A DNA stretch of 64,000 nucleotides from Polynucleobacter necessarius (GTDB taxonomy: Bacteria > Pseudomonadota > Gammaproteobacteria > Burkholderiales > Burkholderiaceae), in assembly GCF_900095175.1 (NCBI RefSeq), contig NZ_LT606946.1, positions 1,115,591 to 1,179,590 of the forward strand, given 5' to 3'. Below the pieces are notes generated by a model. The model ran no database searches. It saw nothing but the letters and a program-made list of their open reading frames with translations, and was not told the origin of the DNA. Position numbers and translations under genes: made by a program. Shown here in pieces: positions 30,612-42,250 of this stretch (positions are counted from its first letter, which is position 1; the number at the start of each line of letters is the position of its first letter).

Positions 30612-31060
30612 TGCGCGCCTTTCGTACGAACAGCACAAGTAATATTTGCTTCAGCAGCAAGTTCACCGTCAACAGTGGCTTTTACTTGAAACTTGTAGAT
30701 ACCTGCACGTTCACGCTCTAGCTTAGCCGTCATGATCAGCTGGTCGCCAGGCAATACTGGTTTCTTAAAGCGAGCACCATCAATACCGGCAAAGTAATAG
30801 ATAGCGTTTTCTTCGCGCACTTCTGAAAAAGTAAGAAGGGCAGCGGTTTGAGCAAGTGCCTCAATAATTAAAACACCCGGCATGATCGGAAAATCTGGAA
30901 AGTGTCCCTGAAAAAATGGCTCGTTCATAGTGACATTCTTAAGTGCAGTAATACTTTGGCGAGGCTCAATCTCCAACACGCGATCAACCAATAAAAAAGG
31001 ATAGCGGTGTGGTAACAACTTCAAAATTTGATTGCTGTCGATAGCGATGGGTTTGCTCAT
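30608..31060 (-). CDS. fabZ: 3-hydroxyacyl-ACP dehydratase FabZ
   Basis: A 150-residue hotdog-fold enzyme that removes water from 3-hydroxyacyl-ACP in fatty acid elongation. The family motif [16 protein letters not shown] is near the start. The catalytic histidine is in [23 protein letters not shown], together with the Glu. It sits between lpxD and lpxA, where it competes with LpxA for the same acyl-ACP pool. It is intact. Confidence 0.95.
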   Translation of the reverse strand: MSKPIAIDSNQILKLLPHRYPFLLVDRVLEIEPRQSITALKNVTMNEPFFQGHFPDFPIMPGVLIIEALAQTAALLTFSEVREENAIYYFAGIDGARFKKPVLPGDQLIMTAKLERERAGIYKFQVKATVDGELAAEANITCAVRTKGAQ

Positions 31061-31109
31061 GTATTTACCTACTGGATAAAGTTTTTAATTTTTTAATATG
31101 GTGACGAAT

Positions 31110-32165
31110 TTATTTAGATTTATCTAATAAACGTAAGCGTTGACGTATTTTATCGAGGCCACGCAAAATAGCTGCATTTTTCTCCCAGGCGCCATGAAGC
31201 ATTGAAGGGTAAACGCCCGTGAAGTGCTGGCCCGGCTCTGTGATAGAGCGAATAATGGAGGTATTTCCAGAAACAGTGGTTTTATCAGCAATGGTGAGAT
31301 GACCTGCAAAATTGGCGGCACCACCAATGATGCAGAAGTTACCAATTTTGGTACTACCAGAGATAGCAGCACAACCCGCAATCACGCAACAGTTGCCCAC
31401 CACTACGTTATGAGCAATCTGAACTTGGTTATCAATCTTAGTTCCATTGCCTATGATGGTATTACTCATGGCACCACGATCGATAGTGGTTGACGCACCG
31501 ATTTCAACATCATTACCAATCACTACAGCACCAGTTTGCGGGATCTTGACCCACTCAGCACTAGTTGCAGAAAAATCAGGAGCGAAGCCAAAGCCATCCG
31601 CACCAATCACAGCACCACTATGAATAATACAGCGTTCGCCTATGGTGGTTTCTGAATAAACGGATACATTTGGGTAGATTAAAGCGTCATTGCCAATAGC
31701 GGAATTTCTACCAATAGAAGTATTGCCCAATAACACAACCCGCTCGCCCAATTTCACGCCGGGGCCGATTTGGACAAACGGACCAATGTGACATGAAGCA
31801 GGAATAGTTACAGAAGAATCAATGGCAGCGCTAGGGTGCACTCCAGGCGCATAAACGGGAGCCAAGGTCTTGGCAAAGTACTGCGCCATTCTGGCAAAAG
31901 TAGCGTACGGATTCTTGGAAACAAAATAGACGCGCCCTACTGAGCCACTCCCAGGATTTGCCTGAAGAAAATCCGCATCAGCTTGATTAACAATCAACCC
32001 ACCAGCAACACTATCGCTAGCCTGTTGACGGTATAACGGATTTGAGAGAAAGGAGATCTGACTAGATTGAGCTCGCTCGAGCGGAGCGAGACCCTGAAGC
32101 GCGAGGGAGCCATCCCCCACCAAGCTTACTTGAAACTGTTCGGCCAGCTCGATGGCGGTGGGCAT
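31110..32165 (-). CDS. lpxD: UDP-3-O-acylglucosamine N-acyltransferase LpxD
   Basis: A 351-residue left-handed beta-helix acyltransferase that adds the second 3-hydroxyacyl chain to the glucosamine in lipid A synthesis. An N-terminal uridine-binding domain (about residues 1-100) is followed by hexapeptide repeats such as [26 protein letters not shown]. The catalytic histidine lies in [14 protein letters not shown]. It follows skp by 5 bases in the envelope operon. It is intact and of normal length. Confidence 0.95.
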   Translation of the reverse strand: MPTAIELAEQFQVSLVGDGSLALQGLAPLERAQSSQISFLSNPLYRQQASDSVAGGLIVNQADADFLQANPGSGSVGRVYFVSKNPYATFARMAQYFAKTLAPVYAPGVHPSAAIDSSVTIPASCHIGPFVQIGPGVKLGERVVLLGNTSIGRNSAIGNDALIYPNVSVYSETTIGERCIIHSGAVIGADGFGFAPDFSATSAEWVKIPQTGAVVIGNDVEIGASTTIDRGAMSNTIIGNGTKIDNQVQIAHNVVVGNCCVIAGCAAISGSTKIGNFCIIGGAANFAGHLTIADKTTVSGNTSIIRSITEPGQHFTGVYPSMLHGAWEKNAAILRGLDKIRQRLRLLDKSK

Positions 32166-32170
32166 AAAAC

Positions 32171-32698
32171 TTACTTGAGACTATTCAAAGCCTTGATGAC
32201 ATCATCAGTTACATCAACCTTAGGATTGGCATAGGCTGGATCTTGAATAATGACATCAATTTTTCTTTGGTCAGCGATTTGCTTGAGGGCTTGGTTTGCT
32301 TTTTCAGCAATCTTGGCACGCTCTTCAAAATTACGCTGATTCAGATCTTCCGTGTATTCGCGTTGTTTGCGTTGCAGCTCACGATCTTGATCAACTAACT
32401 CGCGCTGACGACGAACACGATCCGCCTCAGACATCACCGCTGAATCGCGATCTAATTTTTCTGCTGTAGCCTTAATTCTTTCGGCGCTACTACGAATCTC
32501 ATTCTGACGCTTCAGAAATTCATTTTGTAACTTAGTCTGACTTGCTTTAGCCATATCCGATTCGTTGAATACTTTTTCAACGTTCACAGCCGCAACGCGA
32601 GTGCCGGCATCTTGCGCAAATGCCTGCGGCAAAGCGATTAGTGAAGAAACAGCAATTAAGCTGTATTGAATCCATTTTGAAGAATGATGAAGATTCAT
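32171..32698 (-). CDS. skp: OmpH/Skp-family periplasmic chaperone
   Basis: A 175-residue exported protein with a signal peptide ending near AFAQD. A long charged coiled-coil region (about residues 45-140) matches the Skp tentacles that hold unfolded outer membrane proteins on the way to the Bam complex. The tail has the [28 protein letters not shown] type end seen in the family. It sits between bamA and lpxD, the conserved position. Confidence 0.9.
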   Translation of the reverse strand: MNLHHSSKWIQYSLIAVSSLIALPQAFAQDAGTRVAAVNVEKVFNESDMAKASQTKLQNEFLKRQNEIRSSAERIKATAEKLDRDSAVMSEADRVRRQRELVDQDRELQRKQREYTEDLNQRNFEERAKIAEKANQALKQIADQRKIDVIIQDPAYANPKVDVTDDVIKALNSLK

Positions 32699-32715
32699 AA
32701 ACTTTCCTTAAACAA

Positions 32716-35064
32716 TTAAAACGCTGTACCAACTTGGAACTGCAAACGCTGGATATTATCCGTTGGTAACAACTTGATTGGAATACCGTAACTGAATTTT
32801 AGTGGGCCAAGTGGTGATATCCATGATAAACCTAAGCCATAAGAATATCGCAAGACGAGATTGATATTTTCGTTATAAACATTACCACCGTCTACGAAGC
32901 CAAATACGCGCAAGGTTTTATCAACGCCAGAGCCGGGAACTGGGACGGTGTACTCAACGTTGCTGACAATTTTGGACTGACCGCCGGTAGGTTGATTCAG
33001 ACCGGTATAGGTATTGACGTAGGTAGGTCCAAGTGATCCTGGAGCGTAGCCTCGAACAGATCCAATACCACCCACATAGTAGTTTTTGGTAATCGGGAAT
33101 GGGTACTTACCGCATGCTTCACCGTAGCCAACCTCTCCGTTAAAGGACAGGATATTACCCTTTGAGAAAGAGTGATATTTTTGATATTGACCAAACAGGC
33201 GGTAGAACATCATATTTCCAACCGGCGTACCCACTTCAGCATTCAGTTGCTGCAAAGAACCTGTTGATGGAATCAGCGCGCTATCTCGACCATCACGTGA
33301 CCAACCAATTGTGATTGGAATGTTGTAAGTGTTGAGTGTTGCAGGATAGCCTGGGGCAGCAATGCCATAGTCCTGCATGTAATTCAAATATGGTGTTGGC
33401 GTGTTAATACTGGACTGGATTTGGAACACCTCAAAGCCAGCACCGAAGAAGACCCTGTCCACTTCGGTATAGGGAACGCCAAACTTGATATTGCTACCAA
33501 CAGATTTGATTTGGTAATCAGGATCACCTGTGTAGTGCAGCGGCTTGGATGAGCGGTAGTACAAATCGGTGAAGAGGCTAATACCATCCTCAGTGAAGTA
33601 AGGGTCATAGTTTGATAAAGCCAAACTTTGATTAATCTTATCGAGGGAGATATTCAATCCGACTGCAGTACCGGTACCGAAGGCATTTTCTTGATTAATA
33701 CCAGCGGAAAGAATCAACTTCTCAGTAGATGAGAAACCGGCACCCAGAGTAATTGCACCAGTGGGCTTCTCGGTGACCTTCACGTTCACATCAACCTGAT
33801 CCGCAGATCCTGGAACATCTTGCGTAGATATATCAGTCTCCATGAAATAACCTAAGCGACCCAAACGCTTTTTAGACAGGTCAATCTTTTCGCTGTCGAA
33901 CCAAGAGCTTTCAAACTGCCGCATCTCGCGACGAATCACCAGGTCACGAGTCTTAGCATTACCAGTAACGTTGACCTGGCGAACATATACGCGACGACCC
34001 GGATCAACCACTAAAGTCAAGTCTACTTCACTTAATTCACGACGAATGTCTGGTTGTGGATTAATGGTTGCAAACGCATAACCGTATGAGCCTAGAATTT
34101 CTGCAATGACTTTAGTACTCTCAGTCAACTTAGCGGATGAGAAGGTATCGCCTGGCTTAAGACTGACAAGCTGAATTAGCTCAGCCTCTTTGCCCAACAA
34201 CTCACCAGCTAGACGAACATTTTTGACTGTGAACTTATTGCCTTCACGAATACTAATCGTGAGATAGATACCTTTTTTATCGGGGGTAATAGAAACCTGA
34301 GTTGACTCAATCACAAACTCAAGGTAACCGCGATTGAGATAGTAAGAGCGAATATTCTCTAAGTCAGCCGTGAGTTTTTGCTTGGAATACAAATTGTCTT
34401 TGCTATACCAAGAAAGCCAGCCACCAGTTTTCAACTGCACCTGGCTCTTGAGGGTGCTCTCACTAAACACGTTATTACCAATGAAATTGATCTCTTGGAT
34501 CTTGGCTACAGGGCCTTCATCGATATTGAAATAAATCGCAACTTGATTGCGCTCTATTGGGGTAACGGTTGCAACTACCTCGGCTGCATACATGCCCTTG
34601 CCAACATACTGTCGCTTCAGCTCTTGCTCTGCTTTGTCAATCAAAGCTTTGTCATAGAAGCGAGCTTCAGCAACCCCGACAGCTTTGAGCGACTTCCGAA
34701 CAACCTCTACATCAAACTCCTTCATGCCCGTAAACTCAATTCGGGAGATGGTAAGACGCTCTTCGACGATCACAATCAAGACGTTACCCTGAGCCTGAAT
34801 TTGCACATCTCGGAAAAAGCCAGTGCTGTATAGCGCCTTAATGGCCTCAGCACTCTTCTCTTCAGAGAATGTGTCGCCTACCTGAACCGGCAGATAACTA
34901 AATACAGTGCCAGGCTCCACACGCTGCAAACCTTCAATTCGAATGTCTTTAATAACGAAGGTATCGGCTGCTTGTGCGTTTACACAAAAACCTGCCGCAA
35001 CAATAAGAACGACTTGAGCAATAAATCGAGTTGCGGTGCGAAAAGAAGAGGTCAAAAAATTCAA
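32716..35064 (-). CDS. bamA: Outer membrane protein assembly factor BamA
   Basis: A 782-residue Omp85 protein that inserts beta-barrel proteins into the outer membrane. A signal peptide (to about residue 32) is followed by five POTRA domains (about 35-360), starting FVIKDIRIEGLQRVEPGTVF. A C-terminal 16-strand barrel carries the VRGY segment of Omp85 proteins and a terminal aromatic residue (QFQVGTAF). The start overlaps the rseP stop by 4 bases. It is intact. Confidence 0.96.
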   Translation of the reverse strand: MNFLTSSFRTATRFIAQVVLIVAAGFCVNAQAADTFVIKDIRIEGLQRVEPGTVFSYLPVQVGDTFSEEKSAEAIKALYSTGFFRDVQIQAQGNVLIVIVEERLTISRIEFTGMKEFDVEVVRKSLKAVGVAEARFYDKALIDKAEQELKRQYVGKGMYAAEVVATVTPIERNQVAIYFNIDEGPVAKIQEINFIGNNVFSESTLKSQVQLKTGGWLSWYSKDNLYSKQKLTADLENIRSYYLNRGYLEFVIESTQVSITPDKKGIYLTISIREGNKFTVKNVRLAGELLGKEAELIQLVSLKPGDTFSSAKLTESTKVIAEILGSYGYAFATINPQPDIRRELSEVDLTLVVDPGRRVYVRQVNVTGNAKTRDLVIRREMRQFESSWFDSEKIDLSKKRLGRLGYFMETDISTQDVPGSADQVDVNVKVTEKPTGAITLGAGFSSTEKLILSAGINQENAFGTGTAVGLNISLDKINQSLALSNYDPYFTEDGISLFTDLYYRSSKPLHYTGDPDYQIKSVGSNIKFGVPYTEVDRVFFGAGFEVFQIQSSINTPTPYLNYMQDYGIAAPGYPATLNTYNIPITIGWSRDGRDSALIPSTGSLQQLNAEVGTPVGNMMFYRLFGQYQKYHSFSKGNILSFNGEVGYGEACGKYPFPITKNYYVGGIGSVRGYAPGSLGPTYVNTYTGLNQPTGGQSKIVSNVEYTVPVPGSGVDKTLRVFGFVDGGNVYNENINLVLRYSYGLGLSWISPLGPLKFSYGIPIKLLPTDNIQRLQFQVGTAF

Positions 35065-36193
35065 GGTGAAAGGTAGCGTTGCAAATCGTTAAACAAGGCT
35101 AGCAAGGAAAGACCTATCAGCAGCAAAAAACCCACTTTTTGGAGCTTTTCCTGTAGAGATATTGAAATTCGCTTACCAGCAACCAACTCCCATGCATCAT
35201 ACAGGAGCTGACCCCCATCTAGCATTGGTAAGGGCACTAAATTCAAGAGTCCAATGCTGATGCTCATGAGGGCCAAAAAGGCTACAAATGGCTGCCAGCC
35301 GACCTGAGCAGACTTCCCAGCCATATCGGCAATACTAAGGGGTCCGCCAAGCTGTTTTAAGGTCGTTTTGCCGGTAAATAAACCCACCATGAGCCTCGCC
35401 GAGACCTTACTTATCAAATAGACCCGCTGACTAGCAAAGCCGAGGGCATCGATAGGACCCAATTTGAGCTGATTCCACTCTGAAGCCGGGTTGATCTGGG
35501 GAAACAAGCCCAGCGCTTGAAGTGGGTCTGATTCTGGTGTAACTGGCGGTAAATCACTCTGTCTAAAGGATTTAATATGACGCCCACCAGAAACATCCTG
35601 CATTTCCAGGGCGAAGCCCTGCTCTCCAGTTACGGCGTCTAAAAGCTGCCAACGCAGTGCATTCCAACTTGGAACTGGATCAAACTCCTCAAGAATTGGG
35701 GCGCCGCTATAGTCAGATGGCAGCGATTGCCAACCAATCACTTGATCGCCTGCTGCTACGCCTAGTTTGGCAGCAATCGATTGCTCAGGGGGGTCTGAAG
35801 TTTTGCCGGCAACTGAGGTACGCCTGTGACGTAAATGATCGAAAATAAGATGACTGCCAAAAGGCAATTAGCAAATGGTCCAGCAGCCACAATGACAGAT
35901 CGTTGCCAAAGCGGCTTTACATCAAAAGAATGAAGGCGATCCTGCGCCGAAATACTTTGCTGACTATCGCGGCCATCCAATAATTTGACATAGCCACCTA
36001 AAGGGATTGAAGCTACAACCCACTCAGTACCGCTCCTGGCGCGAAAAGTAAATAATGGCTTGCCAAAACCCAAAGCAAAACGAAGTACTTTGACGCCGCA
36101 TAAACGGGCTGCTAAAAAATGACCATACTCATGAAAGCTGACCAGCACACCTAAGGTGACTAAGAATGAAGCAAGAGTGATTAAAGCCTTCAC
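35061..36193 (-). pseudogene. rseP: Site-2 protease RseP, frameshift in a C6 run
   Basis: An M50 membrane metalloprotease that cleaves anti-sigma factors and remnant signal peptides. The catalytic HEYGH is at about residue 21-25, and the second metal motif is in PLPMLDGGQL. The first frame ends after PAKLQTP; the rest continues in another frame from TPPEQSIAAKLGVAAGD. The switch falls in a run of six C on the coding strand (35788-35793); seven restore it. The joined protein is 377 residues, shorter than the usual about 450, because only one PDZ-like segment is visible. RseP is essential in E. coli, so sequencing error, slippage or real loss must be considered. Confidence 0.85.
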
Positions 36194-36204
36194 AAATCGC
36201 CGAT

Positions 36205-37398
36205 CTATCTTTTGATATCGCGAATGAAATCATTCGCAGTGCGACGAGCCAGAGCATCAGCCTCAAGAATCGTTTCCAGGGAGCTCGCAGCAACTGAAGG
36301 CAAGGCATTTAAGCAGTGCTCCACTACATTAGGAATGCTTAAGTATGGCAAGCCATCATCCAAGAAAGCGGCCACAGCAACTTCGTTCGCCGCATTCAAA
36401 ACAGCGGGAGTGGTGCCCCCTGCTTTTGCCGCAGCAAAGGCCAAGCTAAGGCAGGGGAATTGAGCAAAATTTGGTTCAGTGAAACTGAGGCCACTCAACT
36501 GGGTCAGATTTAAAGGGGCAACACCAGCATCGATGCGTTCAGGCCAGGCAAGACCATAAGCAATGGGAGTGCGCATATCAGGCTGACCCATTTGCGCGAG
36601 CACTGAGCCATCACGATAATGCACCATCGAGTGCACTACGCTCTGCGGATGAATTAATACCTTAATCTTTTCTAGCGGCAAGCCAAACAACCAATAAGCT
36701 TCGATCACTTCCAAGCCTTTATTCATCATGGTCGCTGAATCAACTGAAATTTTTCTACCCATCACCCAGTTTGGGTGTGCACAAGCTTGCTCAGGTGTAA
36801 TGCCGGATAAATCTACAAGCGGTCTATCTCTGAATGGTCCACCAGAGGCAGTTAACCAAAGCTCCTCAACGCCTAAATGCGCAGATGGATTTTTTGTAAA
36901 GCGATCTGGCAGACATTGAAAGATCGCGTTGTGCTCACTGTCGATGGGCAGCAATTCTCCGCCGCCAACTTGCATGGCTTGCATAAATAAATTACCTGAC
37001 ATCACCAGTGCTTCTTTATTAGCCAACAATATCCGCTTACCTGCTTTTGCCGCAGCCAGGGCCGGCACTAGGCCAGCCGCACCCACAATCGCTGCCATAA
37101 CGGTATCGCATCCTGATTCGGTGATGGCTCTTGCTAATGCCTCAGGCCCATACAGAACTTGAGTCGCGATCTTTTTTGCTTGTAGGAGTTGAGTCAGCTT
37201 AGCGGCGCCCTCAGCGTCAGCCACCACTGCGATAGTCGGCTTGAACTCAATACATTGCTCAGCTAGACGTTCAATCTGCTTAGCAGCAGTCAAAGCGACC
37301 ACCTCGAAGCGATCAGGATGAGCACGAATGACGTCTAAGGTATTAACGCCAATCGATCCCGTAGATCCTAGGATAGCAATCTGTTTAAGAGGCATCAA
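36205..37398 (-). CDS. dxr: 1-deoxy-D-xylulose-5-phosphate reductoisomerase
   Basis: A 397-residue NADPH enzyme that makes 2-C-methyl-D-erythritol 4-phosphate, the committed step of the MEP isoprenoid pathway. The N-terminal [11 protein letters not shown] binds [17 protein letters not shown] and [14 protein letters not shown] carry the metal and substrate residues; [20 protein letters not shown] is a family signature. It overlaps cdsA by 4 bases and precedes rseP by 11 bases. The product feeds uppS upstream through isoprenyl diphosphates. Confidence 0.96.
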   Translation of the reverse strand: MMPLKQIAILGSTGSIGVNTLDVIRAHPDRFEVVALTAAKQIERLAEQCIEFKPTIAVVADAEGAAKLTQLLQAKKIATQVLYGPEALARAITESGCDTVMAAIVGAAGLVPALAAAKAGKRILLANKEALVMSGNLFMQAMQVGGGELLPIDSEHNAIFQCLPDRFTKNPSAHLGVEELWLTASGGPFRDRPLVDLSGITPEQACAHPNWVMGRKISVDSATMMNKGLEVIEAYWLFGLPLEKIKVLIHPQSVVHSMVHYRDGSVLAQMGQPDMRTPIAYGLAWPERIDAGVAPLNLTQLSGLSFTEPNFAQFPCLSLAFAAAKAGGTTPAVLNAANEVAVAAFLDDGLPYLSIPNVVEHCLNALPSVAASSLETILEADALARRTANDFIRDIKR

Positions 37399-38222
37399 AT
37401 CAATCCAGCTAGTAATGCGGCAATTGGCATTGTTGGGATGAGGGCATCAACCCGATCTAAAACGCCGCCATGGCCAGGCAACAAATGACTGCTGTCTTTG
37501 ACGCCAGCTAAGCGCTTCAACTGAGACTCAAACAAATCACCAAAGATGCTGAACGCCGCTAATACGGTAACCATCAAGAACATTGGCACCCAACCAAATC
37601 GAATGGCCCAAGCACCAAATAAGGTATCACCTAGAGGCAAATAGACCACACATAAAAATGCATAGAGATAGCAAAGAACTAGGCCGCCTAGGGCTCCCTC
37701 AATCGACTTTCCAGGACTGATATTCACAGCCAACTTATGTTTGCCAAACGCTTTACCAACAAAGCAAGCACCAATATCAGCAATCCAAACCAAAGCCATG
37801 CTACTCAATAAAAAGACTAAGCCTAGCTCGCGTAAAAAGACCAAAGCAAACCAAGTGGCTGGAAGAATGATTAAACCCAGAATGCTATAGAAAGGTTTGA
37901 ATTTTTGGAGCGAGAGGTTCATCCCCTTTGCCAAAATAAATGGTGCCAGAAAGAACCAAAATAGGACTGCCATCATGAGCAGAGAGAACTGCCATGAAAT
38001 CGCCTGAGTAGCCAGCAAAAACAAAATGATGGCTAAACAAAAGGCAGCATAGAGCCATGCCGCCTTTTTTGCCTCGGGGGCAATCATGCGACTCCATTCC
38101 CAAGCAGCTGCAACTAACGCTACAAGAAAAAATCCGCCTAAGCAGATTGGGGGCAGTAAAAATAAGATGGGCAATAGCACTGCCATCAAGATGGTGGCAG
38201 TAATGATTCGGGTTTTTAGCAT
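37395..38222 (-). CDS. cdsA: Phosphatidate cytidylyltransferase
   Basis: A 275-residue integral membrane enzyme with about eight membrane segments that makes CDP-diacylglycerol from phosphatidic acid and CTP, the precursor of phospholipids. The family signature is seen near the C-terminus: [27 protein letters not shown]. It lies 16 bases after uppS and overlaps dxr by 4 bases. It is intact. Confidence 0.93.
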   Translation of the reverse strand: MLKTRIITATILMAVLLPILFLLPPICLGGFFLVALVAAAWEWSRMIAPEAKKAAWLYAAFCLAIILFLLATQAISWQFSLLMMAVLFWFFLAPFILAKGMNLSLQKFKPFYSILGLIILPATWFALVFLRELGLVFLLSSMALVWIADIGACFVGKAFGKHKLAVNISPGKSIEGALGGLVLCYLYAFLCVVYLPLGDTLFGAWAIRFGWVPMFLMVTVLAAFSIFGDLFESQLKRLAGVKDSSHLLPGHGGVLDRVDALIPTMPIAALLAGLI

Positions 38223-38238
38223 AAGAGGGTGAGAGTAC

Positions 38239-39012
38239 TTAAACTGCGTCGCTCAAGGGCTCGGAAGCCAGTTGAGCACTAGTGCGTCCAAAACGACGCT
38301 CGCGCTGACTAAACCAGTCAAACGCTTTATGCAATTCAGCCTCATCAAAATCAGGCCAAAGGATATCCGTGAAATACAACTCGGTATAGGCCAATTGCCA
38401 TAGCAAGAAGTTGCTGACCCTTTGCTCGCCACCAGTACGAATAAACAAATCTGGTTCTGGAGCATACGCCATGGATAAATGGGGTTGCAATAACTCCTCT
38501 GATACTTGCTCCGGCTTTAAACCAGGATTAGCAGCCAAACATTGGCGCATCGCCTGCAAAATATCCCAACGACCACCATAGTTAGCGGCAATCGTAAAAG
38601 TTAAACTTTTGCAGCCAGCAGTTTTTTCTTCAGAGAATTGCACCATTTCCTGAATCGCTGAGTCAAAGCGGCTAAGGTCACCAATGAGGCGTAAGGCAAT
38701 ATCGTTTTCAGCGAGACGAGAGACTTCACTTTTTAATGACTTGAGGAACAGCTTCATTAAAAAACCGACCTCTTCTGGTGGCCGGCGCCAATTTTCAGAG
38801 CTAAATGCAAATACAGTAAGGTATTCAACGCCGAGACGACGACACTCTTGAACAATCTTTCGTACTGCGCCCAATCCTTCTGAGTGCCCCGCTACCCGCG
38901 GCATGAAACGCTTACTAGCCCAGCGCCCGTTACCATCCATGATGATGGCAACATGGCGAGGAATAGCGCTCACCTCGGGAACAACTAAGGTTGAGCTAGT
39001 GTGCTGGATCAT
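38239..39012 (-). CDS. uppS: Undecaprenyl diphosphate synthase (isoprenyl transferase)
   Basis: A 257-residue cis-prenyltransferase that extends farnesyl diphosphate to the C55 carrier of peptidoglycan and O-antigen precursors. [13 protein letters not shown] near residue 20 holds the catalytic Asp, and the C-terminal [27 protein letters not shown] is diagnostic. It lies 30 bases after frr in the translation/envelope operon. It is intact. Confidence 0.95.
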   Translation of the reverse strand: MIQHTSSTLVVPEVSAIPRHVAIIMDGNGRWASKRFMPRVAGHSEGLGAVRKIVQECRRLGVEYLTVFAFSSENWRRPPEEVGFLMKLFLKSLKSEVSRLAENDIALRLIGDLSRFDSAIQEMVQFSEEKTAGCKSLTFTIAANYGGRWDILQAMRQCLAANPGLKPEQVSEELLQPHLSMAYAPEPDLFIRTGGEQRVSNFLLWQLAYTELYFTDILWPDFDEAELHKAFDWFSQRERRFGRTSAQLASEPLSDAV

Positions 39013-39042
39013 GAAGCGAATAATAAAAAATGAATCTGACGA

Positions 39043-39603
39043 TTAAACCGTCATGATCTCTTTTTCTTTTTCAGAAACGATCTTATCGATTTCAACAACG
39101 GTACGATCGGTCATCTTCTGAATCTCATCAGTTGCACGACGCTCATCATCCTCAGAAATTTCTTTATCTTTAGTGAGGCGCTTGAGGTGCTCATTGGCAT
39201 CACGACGTAAGTTACGTACGGCGATTTTGGCATCTTCACCCTCGTTCTTAACCACCTTAGTTAAGTCGCGACGACGCTCTTCTGTCAATGCTGGCATTGG
39301 TACACGAATCACCGTACCTTGGGAGGCGGGATTAAGACCTAAGTCAGAATCACGAATCGCCTTCTCAATAGCGCCAACCATGGTCTTTTCAAATGGTTGA
39401 ACGTTAATTGTTCTAGCGTCAGCCAAACCTAAGCTAGCCACTTGGCTTAGCGGTGTTGGGTTACCGTAGTAATCCACTTGGATGTGTTCCAAGATTCCAG
39501 GATTTGCACGGCCAGAACGAATTTTTGCCAAATTGGATTTCAAAGCCTCAAGAGACTTCTGCATCTTTTGATCGGTAGTGGATTTAATTTCTGCTGCGGA
39601 CAT
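39043..39603 (-). CDS. frr: Ribosome recycling factor
   Basis: A 186-residue protein that, with EF-G, splits post-termination ribosomes. It has the family segments [33 protein letters not shown] and the basic helical C-terminal domain. The ATG at 39603 is preferred; an upstream TTG would add one residue. It lies 11 bases downstream of pyrH. Confidence 0.95.
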   Translation of the reverse strand: MSAAEIKSTTDQKMQKSLEALKSNLAKIRSGRANPGILEHIQVDYYGNPTPLSQVASLGLADARTINVQPFEKTMVGAIEKAIRDSDLGLNPASQGTVIRVPMPALTEERRRDLTKVVKNEGEDAKIAVRNLRRDANEHLKRLTKDKEISEDDERRATDEIQKMTDRTVVEIDKIVSEKEKEIMTV

Positions 39604-39614
39604 CAAGCCTCCTA

Positions 39615-40325
39615 TTAAACGTGTACTAAAGTGCCTTCAGATTCACCCTGAACCACACGCATCAATGCGCCTGGCTTGAGAATTGAAAACACTTTGATGG
39701 GTAATTTGCGATCACGACACAATGCAAAAGCAGTTGCATCCATCACTTGCAAGTTTTTGATGATGGCCTCATCAAAAGTAATTGTCTTGTAAAGAGTAGC
39801 CGTTGGATCCTTCATTGGATCGGCGCTGTAAATACCGTCTACCTTAGTGGCCTTCAGAACAATCTCTGCCGCCATCTCAGCACCGCGTAAGGCTGCTGCC
39901 GTATCAGTAGTAAAGAATGGATTGCCTGTACCTGCAGCAAAAATCACTACCTTGCCTTCAGTCAATGCACGAATTGCACGAGGGCGAATGTAAGGCTCAA
40001 CTACTTGATCCATTCTGAGAGCAGATTGCACTCGCGCTTCAACACCTTTTTGGCGCAAAGCATCTTGCAGTGCAAGTGAGTTCATCATAGTGGCAAGCAT
40101 TCCCATGTAGTCAGCAGTTGCACGATCCATACCTGCCGCACCACCTGCTACACCGCGGAAAATATTTCCGCCGCCGATCACGATTGCCAACTGAACACCG
40201 CTATTCACTACATCGGCAATTTCTTTCACCATGGAATCAATAGTGACTGGATTGATGCCAAAAGCATCATCCCCCATGAGGGCTTCACCAGAGAGTTTTA
40301 AGAGAACACGTTTGTAGGCTGGCAT
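39615..40325 (-). CDS. pyrH: UMP kinase
   Basis: A 236-residue amino-acid-kinase-fold enzyme that phosphorylates UMP to UDP. The N-terminal [17 protein letters not shown] and [11 protein letters not shown] contact ATP and [23 protein letters not shown] is a family signature. It is allosterically controlled by GTP and UTP in relatives. A TATAAT-like box about 80 bases upstream suggests its own promoter after the tsf terminator. Confidence 0.95.
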   Translation of the reverse strand: MPAYKRVLLKLSGEALMGDDAFGINPVTIDSMVKEIADVVNSGVQLAIVIGGGNIFRGVAGGAAGMDRATADYMGMLATMMNSLALQDALRQKGVEARVQSALRMDQVVEPYIRPRAIRALTEGKVVIFAAGTGNPFFTTDTAAALRGAEMAAEIVLKATKVDGIYSADPMKDPTATLYKTITFDEAIIKNLQVMDATAFALCRDRKLPIKVFSILKPGALMRVVQGESEGTLVHV

Positions 40326-40405
40326 CGTTTTATTTTCCGTAATTTGCCAAGCAATTTACTTGCTTAGCTTATTGATCTTTAAGTACTTTTTAATAACTTG
40401 CCCAA

Positions 40406-40411
40406 ATTATA
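40406..40411 (-). promoter_or_regulatory. Candidate -10 box for pyrH
   Basis: TATAAT on the minus strand about 81 bases before the pyrH ATG and just downstream of the tsf terminator. A -35 is not convincing (GTTTGA at 16-base spacing). Confidence 0.35.
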
Positions 40412-40432
40412 AAGGGCTTGGCATAGATCAAA

Positions 40433-40470
40433 CAAAAGGGCATAGAAACCAAGATTTCCATGCCCTTTTG
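40433..40470 (-). terminator. Intrinsic terminator after tsf
   Basis: An 11-bp perfect stem (40433-40443 with 40460-40470) built around AAAAGGGCAT and its complement. The stem ends in T-rich sequence on the minus strand. It lies 45 bases past the tsf stop and separates rpsB-tsf from pyrH. Confidence 0.75.
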
Positions 40471-40514
40471 GGTATTACAGCCTTACTGGGCAAGCTCAGC
40501 AGTTTTTGAGCTAA

Positions 40515-41393
40515 TTAAGCGCCTTTAGCAGCGGCAACCTGAGCAGCAACTTCAGCTGCAAAGTCGTCTTGACGCTTCTCAATGCCCTCACCCACAACAA
40601 ACATGGTGAAACCCTTGATTGTGGTGTTGGCGGCCTTGAGCATTTGCTCAACAGTTTGCTTGTCGTTTTTAACGAAAGTTTGGTTCAACAAAGAAACCTC
40701 TTTGAGGTACTTCTGAATAGAACCTTCAACCATCTTCTCAACGATTTCTGGTGGTTTGCCAGACTCAGCAGCTTTTTGAACAGCAACACTACGCTCAACA
40801 GCAATTGCTTCAGCAGGAACATCAGCCATCGACAAAGCCACTGGCTTCATTGCAGCAATATGCATTGCCACGTCTTTAGCTGCAGTCTCGTCGCCTTCAA
40901 ACTCAACCATCACACCAATACGAGTGCCGTGAAGGTAAGAAACCAACTTGTTGCTACCAGCAAAACGCTTGAAGCGACGTGGCATGATGTTCTCGCCGAT
41001 CTTACCGATCAAGGCGCTACGAACTTCATCAACAGTTTGACCATTCATTGGCAATGCAAGTAATGCAGCAACGTCAGCTGGATTCTTTTCAGAAATCAGG
41101 TTTGCGCAGGCTTGTGTAAATGCCAAGAAATCATCGTTCTTTGAAACAAAGTCAGTCTCGCAGTTCACTTCAAGCAAAGCACCTGTAGTGCCATTAATAG
41201 ATGAAGCAACAATACCTTCAGCAGTAACGCGGGATGCCGCCTTACCAGCCTTGCTACCAAGCTTTACACGCAAAATTTCTTCTGCACGAGCCATGTCGCC
41301 ATCAGCTTCAGTCAATGCTTTTTTGCACTCCATCATCGGAGCATCAGTCTTGGCGCGTAACTCGCCAACCATTGCAGCGGTAATAGCAGCCAT
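40515..41393 (-). CDS. tsf: Elongation factor Ts
   Basis: A 292-residue nucleotide exchange factor for EF-Tu. The N-terminal UBA-like part ([25 protein letters not shown]) and the core [13 protein letters not shown] segment are conserved. The ATG overlaps the rpsB stop by one base (TAATG), so the two are translationally coupled. It is intact. Confidence 0.96.
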   Translation of the reverse strand: MAAITAAMVGELRAKTDAPMMECKKALTEADGDMARAEEILRVKLGSKAGKAASRVTAEGIVASSINGTTGALLEVNCETDFVSKNDDFLAFTQACANLISEKNPADVAALLALPMNGQTVDEVRSALIGKIGENIMPRRFKRFAGSNKLVSYLHGTRIGVMVEFEGDETAAKDVAMHIAAMKPVALSMADVPAEAIAVERSVAVQKAAESGKPPEIVEKMVEGSIQKYLKEVSLLNQTFVKNDKQTVEQMLKAANTTIKGFTMFVVGEGIEKRQDDFAAEVAAQVAAAKGA

Positions 41394-42142
41394 TATTCAG
41401 CTTTCCCTTCTTCAACAAACTCTTCTTCGCCTTCTTTAACAGCAGTCAAGATTTCTTGAACAGAGTTTGATTTACCTTCGAGGATTGCGTCAGCAATGCC
41501 ACGAGCGTAGAGAAGAACAGCCTTGCTGGAGTCATCGTTACCAGGAATGATGTAATCAATACCTTCTGGTGAGTGGTTGGTATCAACCACAGCGATAACA
41601 GGGATACTAAGCTTGTTAGCTTCGGTAATGGCAATCTTATGATAGCCAACGTCCACTACGAAAATCGCATCAGGAAAGCCGTTCAAATCTTGAATACCGC
41701 CAAGCGCTTTTTGCAACTTGTCGAGATCGCGATCGTTAGTCAAAGCTTCTTTCTTAGAAAGCTTTTCCCAATCGCCAGCTTCTTTAGCAACTGCCATATC
41801 CTTCAAACGCTTGAGGGAGCCTTTAACAGTTTTAAAGTTAGTGAGCGTACCGCCCAACCAGCGGCTGTCGATGTAAGGCATACCAGCACGAGCAGCTTCT
41901 TCAGCAATGATCTCGCGTGATTGACGCTTAGTACCAACGAATAAGATAGTTCCACGATTAGCAGCAACGTGTTTTGCAAATTTCAGGGCGTCCTGAAACA
42001 TTGGCAATGTTTTTTCTAAGTTGATGATGTGAATTTTGTTGCGATGGCCGAAAATGTAAGGGGCCATTCTTGGGGACCAGAAACGGGTTTGGTGACCAAA
42101 ATGGCAACCGGCTTCCAGCATTTGACGCATGGTTACTGACAT
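41393..42142 (-). CDS. rpsB: 30S ribosomal protein S2
   Basis: A 249-residue protein of the small subunit body. The true start is [22 protein letters not shown] at 42142; an upstream in-frame reading to 42214 is not conserved. The family segments [15 protein letters not shown] and [14 protein letters not shown] are present. The 5' leader is about 100 bases and carries a TATAAT box, leaving room for autoregulation by S2, as known in E. coli. Confidence 0.97.
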   Translation of the reverse strand: MSVTMRQMLEAGCHFGHQTRFWSPRMAPYIFGHRNKIHIINLEKTLPMFQDALKFAKHVAANRGTILFVGTKRQSREIIAEEAARAGMPYIDSRWLGGTLTNFKTVKGSLKRLKDMAVAKEAGDWEKLSKKEALTNDRDLDKLQKALGGIQDLNGFPDAIFVVDVGYHKIAITEANKLSIPVIAVVDTNHSPEGIDYIIPGNDDSSKAVLLYARGIADAILEGKSNSVQEILTAVKEGEEEFVEEGKAE

Positions 42143-42250
42143 AACTTCTCCTAAGGGTTCGTTTCTAAGATTGAGTCCTAGCTGCGCTAAAAAACGCCAC
42201 CCTGGAAGGCTCAACCCGCGATTTCAGATCTAAATTGACCTGAGAACGGA

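Noticed and set aside
34378..34833. 151-residue open frame opposite bamA
   Set aside because: Shadow of bamA without a start signal or known domain.
40569..41063. 164-residue open frame opposite tsf
   Set aside because: Antisense shadow of tsf, rich in His, Asn and Leu, as expected from the complement of its codons.
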